Assembly (NCBI RefSeq): GCF_052857255.1
Contig: NC_135500.1
Location: 103,358,048-103,422,047 of the forward strand
Source of the DNA: Amblyomma americanum
Lineage: Eukaryota > Arthropoda > Arachnida > Ixodida > Ixodidae
DNA: 64,000 nt
Reading direction: 5' to 3'
The notes beneath the pieces were generated by a model, which was given only the letters and a program-made list of their open reading frames with translations, ran no database searches and was not told the origin of the DNA. The translations under genes and the position numbers were made by a program. Below are positions 20,951 through 33,138 of this stretch, in pieces; the first letter of the stretch is position 1, and each line of letters begins with the position of its first letter.

Positions 20951-21907
20951 GGCCGCCACCAACCCGCCGAGCTGACGGCTTTTAGCCGTTTCCTACGATG
21001 AAAGCTGCTTTGAAACCCCGTTTACTTGTTGCTAGCTTTTAGCGCCTCATTGCTTCAATTAGCCGATACTGGTAAAATATTCTCCAAACTGCTTTGCTAG
21101 CCTAATTCTCGAACGTTAGTATAAAGAACAATCTAGCAAGCCCTGACAAACCATTCCTGTAATGATAACAGAGTTCATTACCCACTACATATGTTCGATT
21201 TCGTTCACATTGGCCAGAATAATGTGACTGCAGTGCGCGCAGCGCTTTAATAGTAGCTTGCTATATTCGTAAAAATATGTTTTGGTGCTGTACGCGTGGT
21301 GTTTCGCTGTAAAAATGTGGAATTCCGCAAAGTTATTCAACTGACTTCAGGCTTTTGCCACCGCTTGCGAGATGGCATATTTGTTCTGTGATAATAGTCA
21401 AGCAAAGGAACGCGCAAGCAGACGACAGACGACTTTCACCGCACCTTCGGCATCTTCTTCGGACTCCGCCACCGCTGTTTTATTTTTTTCCACGCGGGAG
21501 AAACGTGGGAGGAACGAGCGCCCGCCCTAACTGGTTTGCCGGCCTCCGGCGCCTATTTCGATTAGAACACCGCGCCGCTCCGTTACTGCCGAGGTTTTCG
21601 CCTCCATCGCCGCCGCGCCATAGAGGAGGTCGGCTGTGAGAATGTGGCCTTACCTGTTCTGGTCCCGTCCACTGACGTTGCATTGCATAGACTTCTTGAT
21701 GAGAACGCATTTTCTTTGTGATTGTCTGTTTCATTTCGTTTGCTGTTAACAACATTCATCAGTATTATGCGGTAGATACGACTAGAACACGTTTTGTAAG
21801 CCGAGCCGAGGTGAATATATTTTTGATGTATTAATTGTATATTTTAGTGTATTGTTAATGTAATGTAATGTATTTAATGTAAATTTTTAGTATACTAATT
21901 ATGTACC
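20951..21907. other. Unassigned stretch with GC-rich block and TGTA-rich tail
   Basis: A CpG-rich block at about 21430-21650 has no recognised gene. From about 21810 the sequence becomes a TAATGTAT-rich low-complexity tract into which the hairpin element inserted. Confidence 0.35.
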
Positions 21908-22112
21908 TAATGTATGTGAAAATAATGAAGCGCCGACCAAAAGGTGGTGTCAAGATGGAAGGACGTTTCGACTTCCACACGGAAGTCTTGTTCACTCGAA
22001 ACGTCCTTCCATCTTGACAACACCTTTTGGTCGGCGCTTCATTATTTTCGCCAATGTATTCACCCGACCAGACGAGATTTCGTCGAACCTTAGATTTCAC
22101 TTAATGTATGTG
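21908..22112. mobile_element. Hairpin insertion with 11-bp target duplication
   Basis: Arms 21918-21971 and 21996-22049 are 54 bp with a single mismatch, separated by 24 bp that itself holds a CTTCC-ACAC-GGAAG hairpin. Right of the arm lie 52 more bp ending GATTTCAC. The whole insert (21919-22101) is flanked by TAATGTATGTG at 21908-21918 and 22102-22112. The asymmetric 3' extension and 11-bp duplication suggest an inverted-end retroelement copy (for example Penelope-type) over a cut-and-paste MITE. The inner arm ends carry GAAACGTC, the octamer also in the hammerhead-like motif near 16325. Confidence 0.75.
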
Positions 22113-22599
22113 TTTAGCATTATTTTATTGTATTAATTATATATTTTTAATGTATTTTAATGTGTAATAAATACACTAAGCGGACAGCAAATTCATTTTT
22201 ACGGATTTGTAAAATTGTTCAAAATAGTACACCAAGCATACATAAAAAGCATTCGTATGGCAATTTAGGCATAGGGTCAAAAAAATGCAAAATTATTACG
22301 AAAAGAATACAATGTATTCGAAATGCATTTTTAGCACAGCCTATTTTCGCTAAGGGACGTTTTAAATTAGAGCGCTAGACGAGACACTGCGTGACATAGC
22401 TGGCTTCCATTTTCACTGGCATTACTGCAAAAGTTTCTGCTCCCAAACAGCAGCAATCTGAAGAGCGTTTTCTTCTGCTGCGTCCTCATTACACTGCCCA
22501 GCTACATTATAATTCGGTAGGTAATCAGGCCATTCAGCGGCATCCCCTGTGTTGTTGCCTTTAGCGTGTCGAGAAAAGTAGGTGGCCAACATGCCACCT
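22113..22599. other. Unassigned AT-rich stretch
   Basis: The remainder of the TGTA-rich tract and unique-looking sequence; no gene. Confidence 0.35.
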
Positions 22600-22830
22600 T
22601 GGTCAGGCGACCTTATGACGTCATCACAACACGTCCACCGGGTTGAGAGCGAACTGTCCACCGCGGCAGGCGGCCCCTGAATAATTATTGCTCGCGAGAA
22701 GTTGCTTGCGAAGAGCACTATGGTTCCCACAAACCCCATTGGTGCCTGTTCGTGAAACAGCCCTCAGCCGGGGCCGGGGCGCGTCGCTTAACTGCAGTAC
22801 CTCTGCGCCAGGAGTGGTAAGATAGACATA
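22600..22830 (+). repeat. Dispersed repeat family D, copy 4
   Basis: It contains CTTATGACGTCATCACAAC, CCGGGTTGAGAGCGAACTG, CCACCGCGGCAGGCGG, ATAATTATTG, CCCACAAACCCCATTGG, GCGCGTCGCTTAACTGCAG and TCTGCGCCAGGAGTGGTAAG in family order. Confidence 0.7.
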
Positions 22831-25339
22831 TTAAGCAGATATGCACATAGAGATTGAGTCCAGGCGACAGATAAGAGGTACTTGTCCGGGAGCTGTCTGT
22901 AAGGTTGAGGCTTATGTGACGGTGAAAAAAACACTGTTTGCGAAGTCATGTGCAAATAGGACCCTAGGCCGTTGAAGGGACCCATTAACACTATGGCAAC
23001 ATATTCTTAAGGGGATCTTAAGTATGACTGAAATTTTCGCCGTCCGTTTTCCTAAATCTCGCTGCGAAAAGCAATAGTCTAAAGGCGTAAAACATGCTAA
23101 CAAAGGAATCCTCCCTTCTCGCGTTCAAGCGCAGCCAGCGGCATTTTGCTTCCTCTGGTGGTACGTACATCTCTACCGACCGGCAGAAGGAGCAGAACAA
23201 ACTGGCCCTTCAAATTTAAGCATGAACTATTCGACGTGTAGTAACAGTAGTTCTATGGTTAATATTAAAATGATAATTGGTTACATTTCTTGAACGGGTC
23301 CGCTTACAGTCACCGAAATTGAAGAGCATAAGGAATTTTTTTGTTGAATTATTTGCGGCGTTCTTGAATGGCAGATTAGTTGGGCATTTGTTTTTTAAAG
23401 ATCATTGCTCCCGAACTGTTCCCTCACGAGCAACTGAAAAGGATGGCATGCAGTGCTCATTTTATAACATGCTTTTTTTTTGTTTATACCCAGCTCCAGT
23501 GGGCACTCGTTCGAGATGTAAACTCTGCGTAGCACTTCTTGCGTTCTGCAAATTTTTCAGCTCCCACACCAATGCATGTTTACTGCGTGTTAATGTATAT
23601 CTCTATCTCGTTTCTAAAGAGCGGCATTATTTTATGAAAATCGAACGGGCCTGTACGGGAACGTCCAAGTGAGCACCGAGTCGGGACGGGCGGGTCAATA
23701 GAAACTGTAGTGAGCCGCGGTAGGGCTCAGAGTCGGGACAGAAGAACCGGTGAGTAGGAAGTAGGGCCGGGCCTAGTCTAAATACCGGTCCGTGCAGAAC
23801 TCTAGCGTAGACAATAAAGTTAAATTTTGCCGCTTTCCAGAATCTAAAGCCTGCGTTGGGCGGTTTAAGCATTCCAGTTGAGCGGTTGTGCTATCTCGTC
23901 AGCAATTAACCACCATCGCTTTCTTGCTCTAGTCATAGCTTCCATGTTCCTTTATTTTTGGCTCCCGGGACGCGTGGGCCCAATACGGTGGAAGTATATT
24001 CAAAATTCAAACTTTTCTTATCACACCGGCAGTTTTAACAAACCGAAAGTGACGGCAATAGACATTCTCAAAGTGTACCATTTATTTCCATTATTTTTAA
24101 AATAAAGATCGCCTTCTGAGGCATTATGCATGCAGCCAAGGTGCGAGTCGCACTATCAGCGCCTGTCTCACACAATGTCAAAACGTTTTCCAAGTCCGAA
24201 CAAAAAAAAAAAGACGCCGAAGAAAGCTTCGAGGGTTTATGCGGTCCTGACCCTTACCCTTTAACATCGCTGTCTAAATTACTGCTTGATGACAATGATG
24301 GTGATGATGCATGTATATTGCGCAAGGGCATCTGTGGCCAAACAGCTCCATGGCACAAGGTTTTTCCTTCCACTCAAGGTGGGGTCAGCCACCAATTTCC
24401 CAAAAATTTGTCCCCAAATAAGCCGAGCACCAATGAAAAGGAAAGCTTTTACCCACTGTACAACAGGTTCATACCCGGCTGCGCTGGGGATCAATCACAG
24501 ATAGACTGCATGCCAGAAAAGCAGAGGCTTGAATTTAAGTTAAACACAATTACACGTAGTCACGGCAATTCCTTTCATTTTTGGCATATTGTAGCTATGA
24601 CAGAACTGCTCTCTGAACATCTGATTCTTCTGAGCCATTCTGAGGAAGGCAAGAGGCCTCCTCACTCACGCGGCTTTCCTGTTTTGCGTGCGCTGCTCAT
24701 ATCATGCGATGACGACCGAGCAGTCCCGGAAAAATCTCAGGCGGCTTGACGCTCGTATGCTGTGACCCCCACCCTAACACCCTGAGCGAAGTGGTGTTGT
24801 GACCCCCTTGTCTCTCCCCCCCCCCCCCCCCCTCAGCAATTTACGCCGCCCAGTAAGGAACTGTTCAATCAGACGTTTTACGGACCGTTCTACGACTTTC
24901 TCATTGTAATTTTTCGCCTTTCTTTATTGCTTGCGAGGTTGGTTAATTAACGTCGATTAATATTGAAATTACCCAAATAAGAAAAAAGTGTGACATACTT
25001 CATACAATATACAGCAGCATGCAATTGGTAGCCTCGTCTTAGAATGCGGCGGCATATTTTTAAACCCTGGCATAAGTTAGCGGGGGCGCTTTATAAGTGT
25101 TTGAAAGCGGTGACGCTCGTTAGCTGTAGTCAAGAGGTGGGCGCCCGGCTTGCAATGCAGAGTTTCTCGGTTTTATTTCACGCTCGGCTGCAGTTCTTTT
25201 TCCAGTGGTTTCTTTATAGAAGAGCATATATCCACTCTTGCAGAGAGCGTGTTCCTAGCAGGACTGCGAGGATTCTGTTCCCTACTGAAAAATGTGTATA
25301 GGTTTGAATGGGTCAGCAAACAGGATTATGGCACATTTG
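22831..25339. other. Unassigned stretch
   Basis: Nothing recognised. A poly-C run of about 18 lies at 24816-24833. A GATGATGATG-flanked segment near 24285-24500 may be another dispersed repeat. The 207-aa frame at 24126-24749 shows no domain. Confidence 0.3.
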
Positions 25340-25560
25340 GTCTGGCTTTATAGAATGGACGTCCCAAAGCGGCTCAGTCTATGAGGGACGCCGTAGCGAA
25401 GGGCTCCGGATAATTTCGACCACCTGGGATTCTTAACGAGCACTAAAAACGAACAGTACACGGACCTTTCACATTTTTCCTCCATCGAAGTGCTGTCGTA
25501 GCGGGCGGGTTTGAACCCACGACTTGCATGCACTGTGTGAAGTAAGAGCACGGTAATTAA
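25340..25560 (-). repeat. tRNA-derived SINE, diverged (Ruka-like, minus)
   Basis: Minus strand: CGTGGGTTCAAACCCG (B box), GATGGAGGAAAAATGTGAAAGG, GTGTACTGTTCG, GGTGGTCGAAATTATCCGG, CTTCGCTACGGCGTCCC and GGGACGTCC, collinear with the SINE at 14695-14930. The A-box end is eroded. Confidence 0.7.
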
Positions 25561-28500
25561 CCACGGGTAATCAAAGTTATACGGAGCCCTCTACTAAGGA
25601 GTCTCTCAAAGGCTGAATCGCTTTGCAAGCTTCATCCTATAATGTTAAACGAAATGTGCAATAATCCTATTTGTGACCTATTCAAACCTGTACACATTTT
25701 TCTACAGAAAAATAGTGCAATATGAGGCAAGTCTACACTCCACTTGAAGGCTTTCCCAGTACTCCTTCATTGTTAAGTGTACTCCCCACCCACGTCCTAG
25801 AAGGCTTGGCTAATGTGGGCGAAGTAGGATGCCCAACGGGTTCTACCCGAACACGCGACCCACCTTGTGCGGCCCAAATTTATTTCCGAAATAAGTCATT
25901 TTCATAAAAGTGATCGCTAGGAGATGTATGGGTTTTCCTCGACAACTAAACAGTTTCACAGTATCTGCCGGGTATGAACACCGGGACAGGAATCTTGGAT
26001 GTGACGAAGAAACTAGCAGCAAGACTCGAAGTCCTCTCGGGGCCCGCTAAAATGTTGCACTGGCCCCTAGTAGCCGGGCAAGGATGGGCGCGAAAACGTG
26101 GCTGAGGAAGAGACCGTGCATTTTTGTCCCTGGTAGGGTTCCTTCTCTTGAGGGTTCGGCAATCCTGTCGAACGTACCATGGTATGGAGGTATGCTTGAA
26201 GAACGTGGGCCGCGTATTAGGACAAGAAGAAGTGCTCGCTCTCTTTAGAGGACTGAAAACAGCTAGCTTGACACAATTTGCATACCACGCAGTCTCCATA
26301 TCCGACTTAATTCTTCTAACTAAGTCCCAGATAACCAATTTCCTTTTTGTTACAGCCTACTCCTTCCAGCTGCTTCCTACCAGAGGTCACCGTATTCTTT
26401 CAGGACCTTCTCTTCCGGCGGTGAATTCTCTGAGTAGCTTCCCCCGTGTTTTATATTTTGTCCATCCCCAGGTGCGGCAAACGCTATTATCCCATAAGCC
26501 CAGATTCATTAATATTTATCATTGTGATCAAACTGCCTTGCGTATGCGATGCAGGAGGAACTTATGAATTTTCAATCTTTCGCTTAGCCCGAAGCTATCT
26601 AATGGCTAGGTGAACATATTTCATTACCTTGTATTCTCTTATTTGTTCAACCCATTCATCATTGATTTTAGCCCTGCTTGAAACAAATACTGGCTGCAGG
26701 CGCACCTTTATAACACCACTGAACCAAGTGACAAATAATGCAGCCCACCTGAGAATATGGCGGTATTGTGTTATATACTTACGCCATATTACTGAGAATT
26801 CTTTATTCGACTTGCATAATCAAAATAGAGTATATCCCTGAAATGTCCATCCTATCGAAACATGCATGCTGGCCTAATCAAGTTATAAAATAGCCTATCT
26901 ATTGTTTGTTTTCTTTATACACTGCAAACATTCATTATAACTATTGTTTATTTTGCGTGATCAGCCATATGCGATTACGAATGAAGTTCACGCCGTGCTT
27001 GGTTTATGAGTTGTCAACGTACCGCTGCTCAAAAAAGCACTACCTTACCCGAGAACAGGGGTGGGCCTAAGCAAAATTTGGAATAAGTTTGGAAATGTCA
27101 CCATGCATGCGTGCGCAGCATGCGCTGAGCTTCGCAGTCGCACCCCTTTAATTCCCAGCGAGGGTGTAATTTTTCAACGAAAAGGCAAAGACATAATATG
27201 TGGTCAATCCTCAATCAAACTTTTCATCATATCTCCTTTCATGCTTCCAAGAAACATCTATTTGACCTTCTTCCAGAGCACAGGCGTATTCCCGAAAATA
27301 CAATGCAACCAAGCTACGAAGCCAAAACATGGCCTATCTTCATACGCAGCCGAATATACGTGGGTTAATCTTTAAAAAACTGTATATCAGGAATACTCGT
27401 TGTTTAAGGCATATTTTTGCCACAATTGCCCCTTAAAAATTTGGCACTCACAGCAAAAACAGCTTCTTTTATTACAAAACTAACTGCATAGGCACGTCTG
27501 GTTACAAGAGGCTTCCTCCAAGGGCACAAACTACACGATCGATGCAGTGAAACAACTGCGTAGCGAGCATCACGTGAGGCTGCCGTCACTAGTGGCGGAG
27601 TGACTCAATTACAGAGGCTACGTCTCTGCATCTTTTTCTTCTTTGATAAAAAAAAGCTGACGCCGAGAATGTTTATCGAACCAGCAGAGAAATGTGGAGG
27701 CATAATCATTTTTCCAGTCAAGCAATATAGGAACAGAAGCCGATAAATAGCCCAACAGACCTTGTCTCAAAGATAAATGGGATTCCAACTGCAGTCTATA
27801 ATTCAAAGCATACAAAGGAAACTTGCAGGCAACTTTTCATCGTTGCAAATATGCAGTGGAATACACCTTACGACGCACTTTTCAAAAATGCGTGAGTTGC
27901 CAAACGACAGTTTATGTGCACCAGATATCCCGAAAGGCCGGTTTACGTTAACAAGAACACGCAAACAAAATGTTTATCGAAATTTGTAAAACAGTAACTG
28001 TCCGGAAGAGCCTCCTGCTTTTTCGATTGTGTTCGGGATGGCACAGTTTCCTCGAATATTGGCGCGTCTTGCTCGAGCAGCCTTCATCCAAAGAATAATA
28101 TATCATGTATGACTGATTTCCATGCATGTTAGCAATATTCCCATAGATAAGAGAATATTGCTACACTTAAAAAATACCAAAGCATATTTGCTGCACAATG
28201 AAAAACCATATTGCATAGTTCTGCTGCAAATCAATTAGGCTGCGTTAAGTTTAATGTTCATATTGTCTTCAAGAAACTTGGCATTGTAACCACCGCAGCT
28301 ACACATATAAGGGAGGACTAAAACTGAAACTCCTTACTTAATTCCTTTCAAGAGCAATAGCTTAAGTTCGCCAGGTACCGTACTTTTGATTGTAAGGTGA
28401 CACCAGTGCAAGGTGCTACGGGAGAGATCGGCAGTTTGTGCTGCTTAAGTCTCAGTGCAGTACTCACTTGCTACTATCGTGAAACAGAAATGAACTTCCC

Positions 28501-28934
28501 GAGCACAGAGAATGTCTTAGAGAATGTCTAGGTTTAAGATGCATTTGCAAGCAGGCCAACTGATCAGTAGCAGTACTTAGAAGCGAAAACTCTGCGAAAT
28601 GGTTATAATCTAGGGGAGCCTGATAAGTTGGAAGACTCTTTACTCTGCTCCTGTTTCCCGGCGTCTGTATCAATACTTGTCATAGATGGGTGCTCACTGT
28701 TCACTAGTCACCACATGTCACGCAATTTATGTGCTTACGTTGGAAACATCACTGCAACGTTAGGCATCTGGACACATTCCTGATGACAGTGTGGCCATTT
28801 TGCTCAGCGCTAGCTCAATCAGATTGTAGCTTGGTCTCCAGCAAAGTCACTGCTCTAGGTGACGTCAGAGTACCTTTTCACACGGATCTCGCTTCATGCT
28901 TGGTTGGTTTTGAGTACAGGAACTGGCACAGGAA
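25561..28934. other. Unassigned stretch
   Basis: Longest region without a recognisable feature. Frames up to 147 aa (26124-26567 plus, 25946-26338 minus) lack domains, splice pairs or relatives elsewhere in the window. Confidence 0.35.
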
Positions 28935-29017
28935 CTGTCTGACATATCTCGGTGGGCACACGAACCGCGCTATAAGGGAACTGATAAAGGAGGGAGTGAA
29001 AGAAGAAAGGAAATAAG
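28935..29017. repeat. Dispersed repeat X, copy 1
   Basis: TGTCTGACATATCTCGGTGGGCACACGAACCGCGC..., then AAAGGAGGGAGTGAAAGAAG. The same order occurs at about 38498-38575. Confidence 0.55.
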
Positions 29018-29135
29018 AGGTGCCGTAGTGGAGGGCTCCGGAATAATTTCAACAACCTGGGGATCTTTAACTTGCACTCATATCGCACAGCACGCGGTCG
29101 CCTTTTGCTGTGCGATATCAGTGCACGTTAAAGCA
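29018..29135 (-). repeat. SINE fragments joined head-to-head into a hairpin
   Basis: GAGGTGCCGTAGTGGAGGG to CCTGGGGATCTTTAAC is the minus-strand SINE body as at 14695. From 29106 the same segment is repeated inverted. Arms 29066-29092 and 29106-29132 (27 bp, two mismatches) surround a 13-bp loop. Confidence 0.7.
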
Positions 29136-30239
29136 ATGGGCGAGGGAAAGCATATAACCATTGCAGAGCCCGTGATTCCTCTCAGGCACTAGGTACCACT
29201 CTCTCTTCTCTCTTCTGAGAAAAAAGAGCAATAATCTCACATGATGAGAGAAAGATGCACTTTGTTACTACATCATAAAAATGAGGCCAGTAAATACGCA
29301 CCAAAAAGAAGCAAGGTGACGAACGTAATGCCAATGAGGTTCATTATGCACGAAGGTACAGGTATGTACTCCTTTCTCTATGCCTTGGTGGTTTTTCCTC
29401 GAGCGGAACTTTCCGACTCTGAAATAAAATGGCGCATAGGTGTACGGAAGGGAAAAAAATTGTTTTCATGAAAGTCCTTCGCAATGTGAAACCTCTCTAA
29501 AGCACCGGGATTGCTAAAGTCAGAGTCGTTTCACAAAAACGGCTCAACTATACTCAATATGCTCACATTACGTTCAAGCGGAAGCGAAGAAGTCTAGAAT
29601 ATTAGCAGCCAGAAACTTTGTTACACATACGAGACTTTAAATACACGTGATACTCCGCCCTCCGTATTTATCGAATTGAGATGTTTACAGCTAATTTCAA
29701 ACGCCAGGGGCGGTGCTCAGTAGATAAGTACGGCTCAAATATGTAATGATTGTAACGCAATACCTAGGAGCTTGCGGAATGAAATCGTATGTTTGATTCA
29801 TTGTTCCGACATCAATGGGGCTTGAAGATAAAACTGAATAGAATGCTTCAAAATAAGTTAGCTTAAAGCAACTATTCTTTAATTATTGATGTTTTGGAAC
29901 CATCATTATGTTGAAGGTTTAAAATGATACCGGAGAAATGCTGTAAGCTGTTTTCTGTGACACTAAAATTTTTGAAAATTTTTGGCCCACTTTATTGTTG
30001 TCTATGTGAACTAACGTAACAAAAACGCTACACTCAGGTCAATGAAGAACCTGAAATTCGTCTCCATAAATGTGGCGCTACGTCTCTTTCTTCGAGCACA
30101 CATCTCTGTACAGAGAACTGCGTCAGAAATCAGTGGACGCTGTCTTTATGTCCCTGCGTGAACTTGTTTTTCTTCGTAAGTTTCTGAATAACCTTAACAA
30201 GGTAGCTAGTGAGCATGTAACTTTCTATTACATCAGGAC
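29136..30239. other. Unassigned stretch
   Basis: A CT-rich run is at 29190-29217. No gene is recognised. The last 200 bp may be unrecognised upstream LINE sequence. Confidence 0.35.
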
Positions 30240-31124
30240 GTCTCCCTTACTGGCAATCTAACGATCGGAACATCAGTCATTGACATCGCCCATTCCTTCA
30301 AAAGTCTTGGGGTCATATTCGGCGAACATTTATCTCGGAATTCACAGGTCGACATGCTGGCTAACAAAATTTCAAAATTTGTTGGAGTAATAACCATATG
30401 ACGTTCGTTTTTACCGACCAGAATGAAATAAGTTATTTATAACTCACTCATTTTTTCGCACATTAGCTATTGTCACCTGATTTTGGGGACTACCACTTCC
30501 TCTATCATGAACAAGTTGTTGTCACGGCAGAAAAAGCCAGAGCACGTCACTTCAAGACTCCTCATATGATACTCATACACAACCCCTCTTTGATAATCGG
30601 AAAATTTGTCCAGTTCACTTTCAGTATAGTGACACATTACTCAAGCGATACTTTAAAACTCTAAAACAATAAAGCAAGGAAATAATTTCATTGCAACATT
30701 ATCGAACCTGATGAGGAATGGTAATGTTTATGAAACACGTCACCATGAAATAAGGCACATTTCATCAGTGCGCACCAACTACGGCACTCAGACATTACGA
30801 GTGAGATTACCGTCCCTACTAAATATTCGTAATATATGAAAAAAATCAGTAAGCTAAAGGAAAATGTAGAAGAAAGATTACGTCGTTTCCTACAGGTTTT
30901 ACAACTTTTACCAATGTGACCAGCCACGGCGCCACCTCCTCGCCATCCGGCGTGACGTCAGAGAAGCCGCGCGCCTTAGCTTTCGCTACGTATACTCTGG
31001 CAAAGCAGAGCTAAGCCACTGCCAATTTTTGGTCTGTGCTTCAGACCTCTGTAAAGATGAGGAATAAAGATGAATGAATGAATGAATGAATGAATGAATG
31101 AATGAATGAATGAATGAATGAATA
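30240..31124 (+). mobile_element. 5'-truncated LINE 3' end (CR1/Jockey-like)
   Basis: Broken frames show IDIAHSFKSLGVIFGEHLS (post-RT FLGV segment), then NSLIFSHISYCHLILGTT, then RHISSVRTNYGTQTLR and RVRLPSLLNI. It ends in AATAAAGATGAATGAATGAA, a microsatellite-type tail. Only the region after the RT palm remains. The FYSRLSYWSLVLGTT segment at 63400-63640 is a relative. Confidence 0.7.
31071..31124. repeat. (TGAA)n microsatellite LINE tail
   Basis: About 13 uninterrupted TGAA units directly follow GATGAGGAATAAAGA; they form the 3' tail of the preceding LINE fragment. Confidence 0.9.
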
Positions 31125-32943
31125 ATTTTACAATTTTCATTACGGGAGAAGATAGACACTTGTCAATGATACAAGGCTGGATTCATGCCTTCACGGCAGT
31201 TATGTACGGAATGAAGTTTCTGACCTAAGGAAAATTCTGGTTTGCTGGCGCGAAATGAGCGCTTTCGGTAGCTACTTTCTTGTGTTGTTTTCTTCGCTTC
31301 TATTGCGTTGGGTGCACATCACGCTTATTTGAAATACGAGCTACCTGAAATAATTTCATGTCTTAAATCATTTACAAGCGCCTTAAATATTAATACCACA
31401 CTAGTCCTGTATGACACAAAAGGAAAATCAAAAAGAGCAGACGGTGTCGAATTTCAGTAAGACTTGTCGTTATGCGGGCTCCTTCACTGTGTTTAAAACG
31501 ATTACGTGCTGCACGCGGAAAAATTGAAAAGAGGCATAGGGGACTAGAAAAGCGCCTAGACCCTTTCCTGGGAATACGCAAGAGGGCCAAAGGGGCACAA
31601 TCCAACCAATACATACGCGAAGTTCAACATGTGCCTAATTGGCTGCCCGCTTTCGGTGACCGCAGCGTAAAGAAATGTCTTGATGGATGTATTTCCTGTG
31701 TCAAATGTTGCCCATCAACTCTCATTTAGATCCTTATGTCCCCGCTGTCAAAAAAGCCAGACTTCACCTGCTCACGCTACTAGCGGGGATGACGCAGGAG
31801 ATAATGGCACCCAGAGGACGTTAACTATGTTTTCAATGCGGTGAGGCGTCCCCCGTTTTTTAACACTACCCATAGCAGCTATAGGGATTTCGCAGCTCCT
31901 TATCTGACATTTTATGACAACGCTCTAGCCAGCGCCCCAATAGAGCCAATAGCTACTTGAGCCGAGTCGAGCATGTGCCGAATTACACTGTCCCACTAAC
32001 AAATATTATCATCCTCGCGTCTCTCATTGTCTAGTCGCATCCACGCAGCGGTCGCGGGCGCGAGGTCCCCCAACCCCCGATATTTAGATAGCAACCTTCG
32101 GAGTGAGCGTTGTTACCGACAAAAGCATAAATATCCTCTCCCCATGGTGACACCGTGCTACAAAACGTAGGCAATGTGAACGCGCCATAGCAAAACCTAT
32201 GCGATGCGACTAGACACTGCCAAGACGACGAGGACCAGCCGCAACTCGAACCGAAGAACCTGCGGCGCGACTTAAAAACAGACGTGTAGAAACATGAGCT
32301 CTGCAGACTCGGATGTGAATGATGGCTATAGTATTGCTGCCTTAATTACTCGACACGGCAGCGGAATACTCCGCCATCAGCGGGCTATTCCTAACACAAC
32401 TCATTGAAGGGATGACTGATTCGGACCACTCGAGAATCCGTACCATTGGGTGCCACCCCATTACCCTTTTTGGACGATTTAGTGCATGAGTAAAACTCAA
32501 CGAACATACCTAAAGTGCAAACTTTCGCAGCTTTCCAATATTACCAAGTTTTATATAGCATTAGCGTGAAGCGAGCCTAAGAGAATTACGTTAGCATGCT
32601 GTAAGCAACTTTTTCTAGAGAGAGAGGGAGAGAGAGAGTTTTAGGTTAGTGACCCGAAAATTATATACGCAGTTTACATAACATGCAGGCAGAATCCTCT
32701 TTTAAAATGGCCGTTAGAGCTCCTCATTTGTCGAAATAACTTATATCATTGGCAGTTACAGTCCACTAATAGAAAAACTTCTATTTGAGGAAAAAAATGG
32801 CCAAGAATTTCCTCGGTGATTAAAAGAATATCAAATAAGAAAGGCATTCGCTGTGGCGCCGTCCAGTTAGAGAAATGATGAGCACAGAACGCTGGAGGAA
32901 AGATATTATCCATCACATCAGATTCAGCGATACAAATACTTAC
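31125..32943. other. Unassigned stretch
   Basis: A GA-rich run is at about 32616-32638. No recognised gene or repeat. Confidence 0.35.
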
Positions 32944-33138
32944 GCAAGTTCTAATAATATTTGATGTGTTATATACTGAAATGCATAAGACTTCGCGGCT
33001 AAGCTCAAAATCTGTCTGTTCAGCTGGAAGCCCGTTTAGGCTTGGTCCCGCGAGAATAGATAGTGGATCTCGAAAATTTGGCTGAATTAAGGTTTGCGCT
33101 TTGCCATCGAAGCAAGACCAGTCACAGAGAATATCAAC
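32944..33138 (-). CDS. Candidate internal host exon, unknown cysteine-containing protein
   Basis: On the minus strand a 22-nt polypyrimidine-rich acceptor (CTTCTGTTCTGGTCCCCAG) precedes 33138, and a consensus donor GTAAGT follows 32944. The 195-nt interval is exactly 65 codons, open, and phase 0 at both ends. The product has four Cys (ILCDWSCFDGKAQ near the start, VLCISVYNTSNIIRTC at the end) and one N-glycosylation-type NTS. I recognise no family; an extracellular protein is possible. The surrounding frame stays open on both sides, so the splice sites, not the frame, define the exon. Confidence 0.4.

Noticed and set aside
20653..20985. Lys/Arg-rich 110-aa frame as a nuclear protein
   Set aside because: Low-complexity composition, no domain, and its 3' part overlaps a possible Penelope-type fragment.
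24126..24749. 207-aa frame as a protein-coding gene
   Set aside because: No domain; internal poly-A and GATGATG-type repeats; likely chance or repeat-derived.
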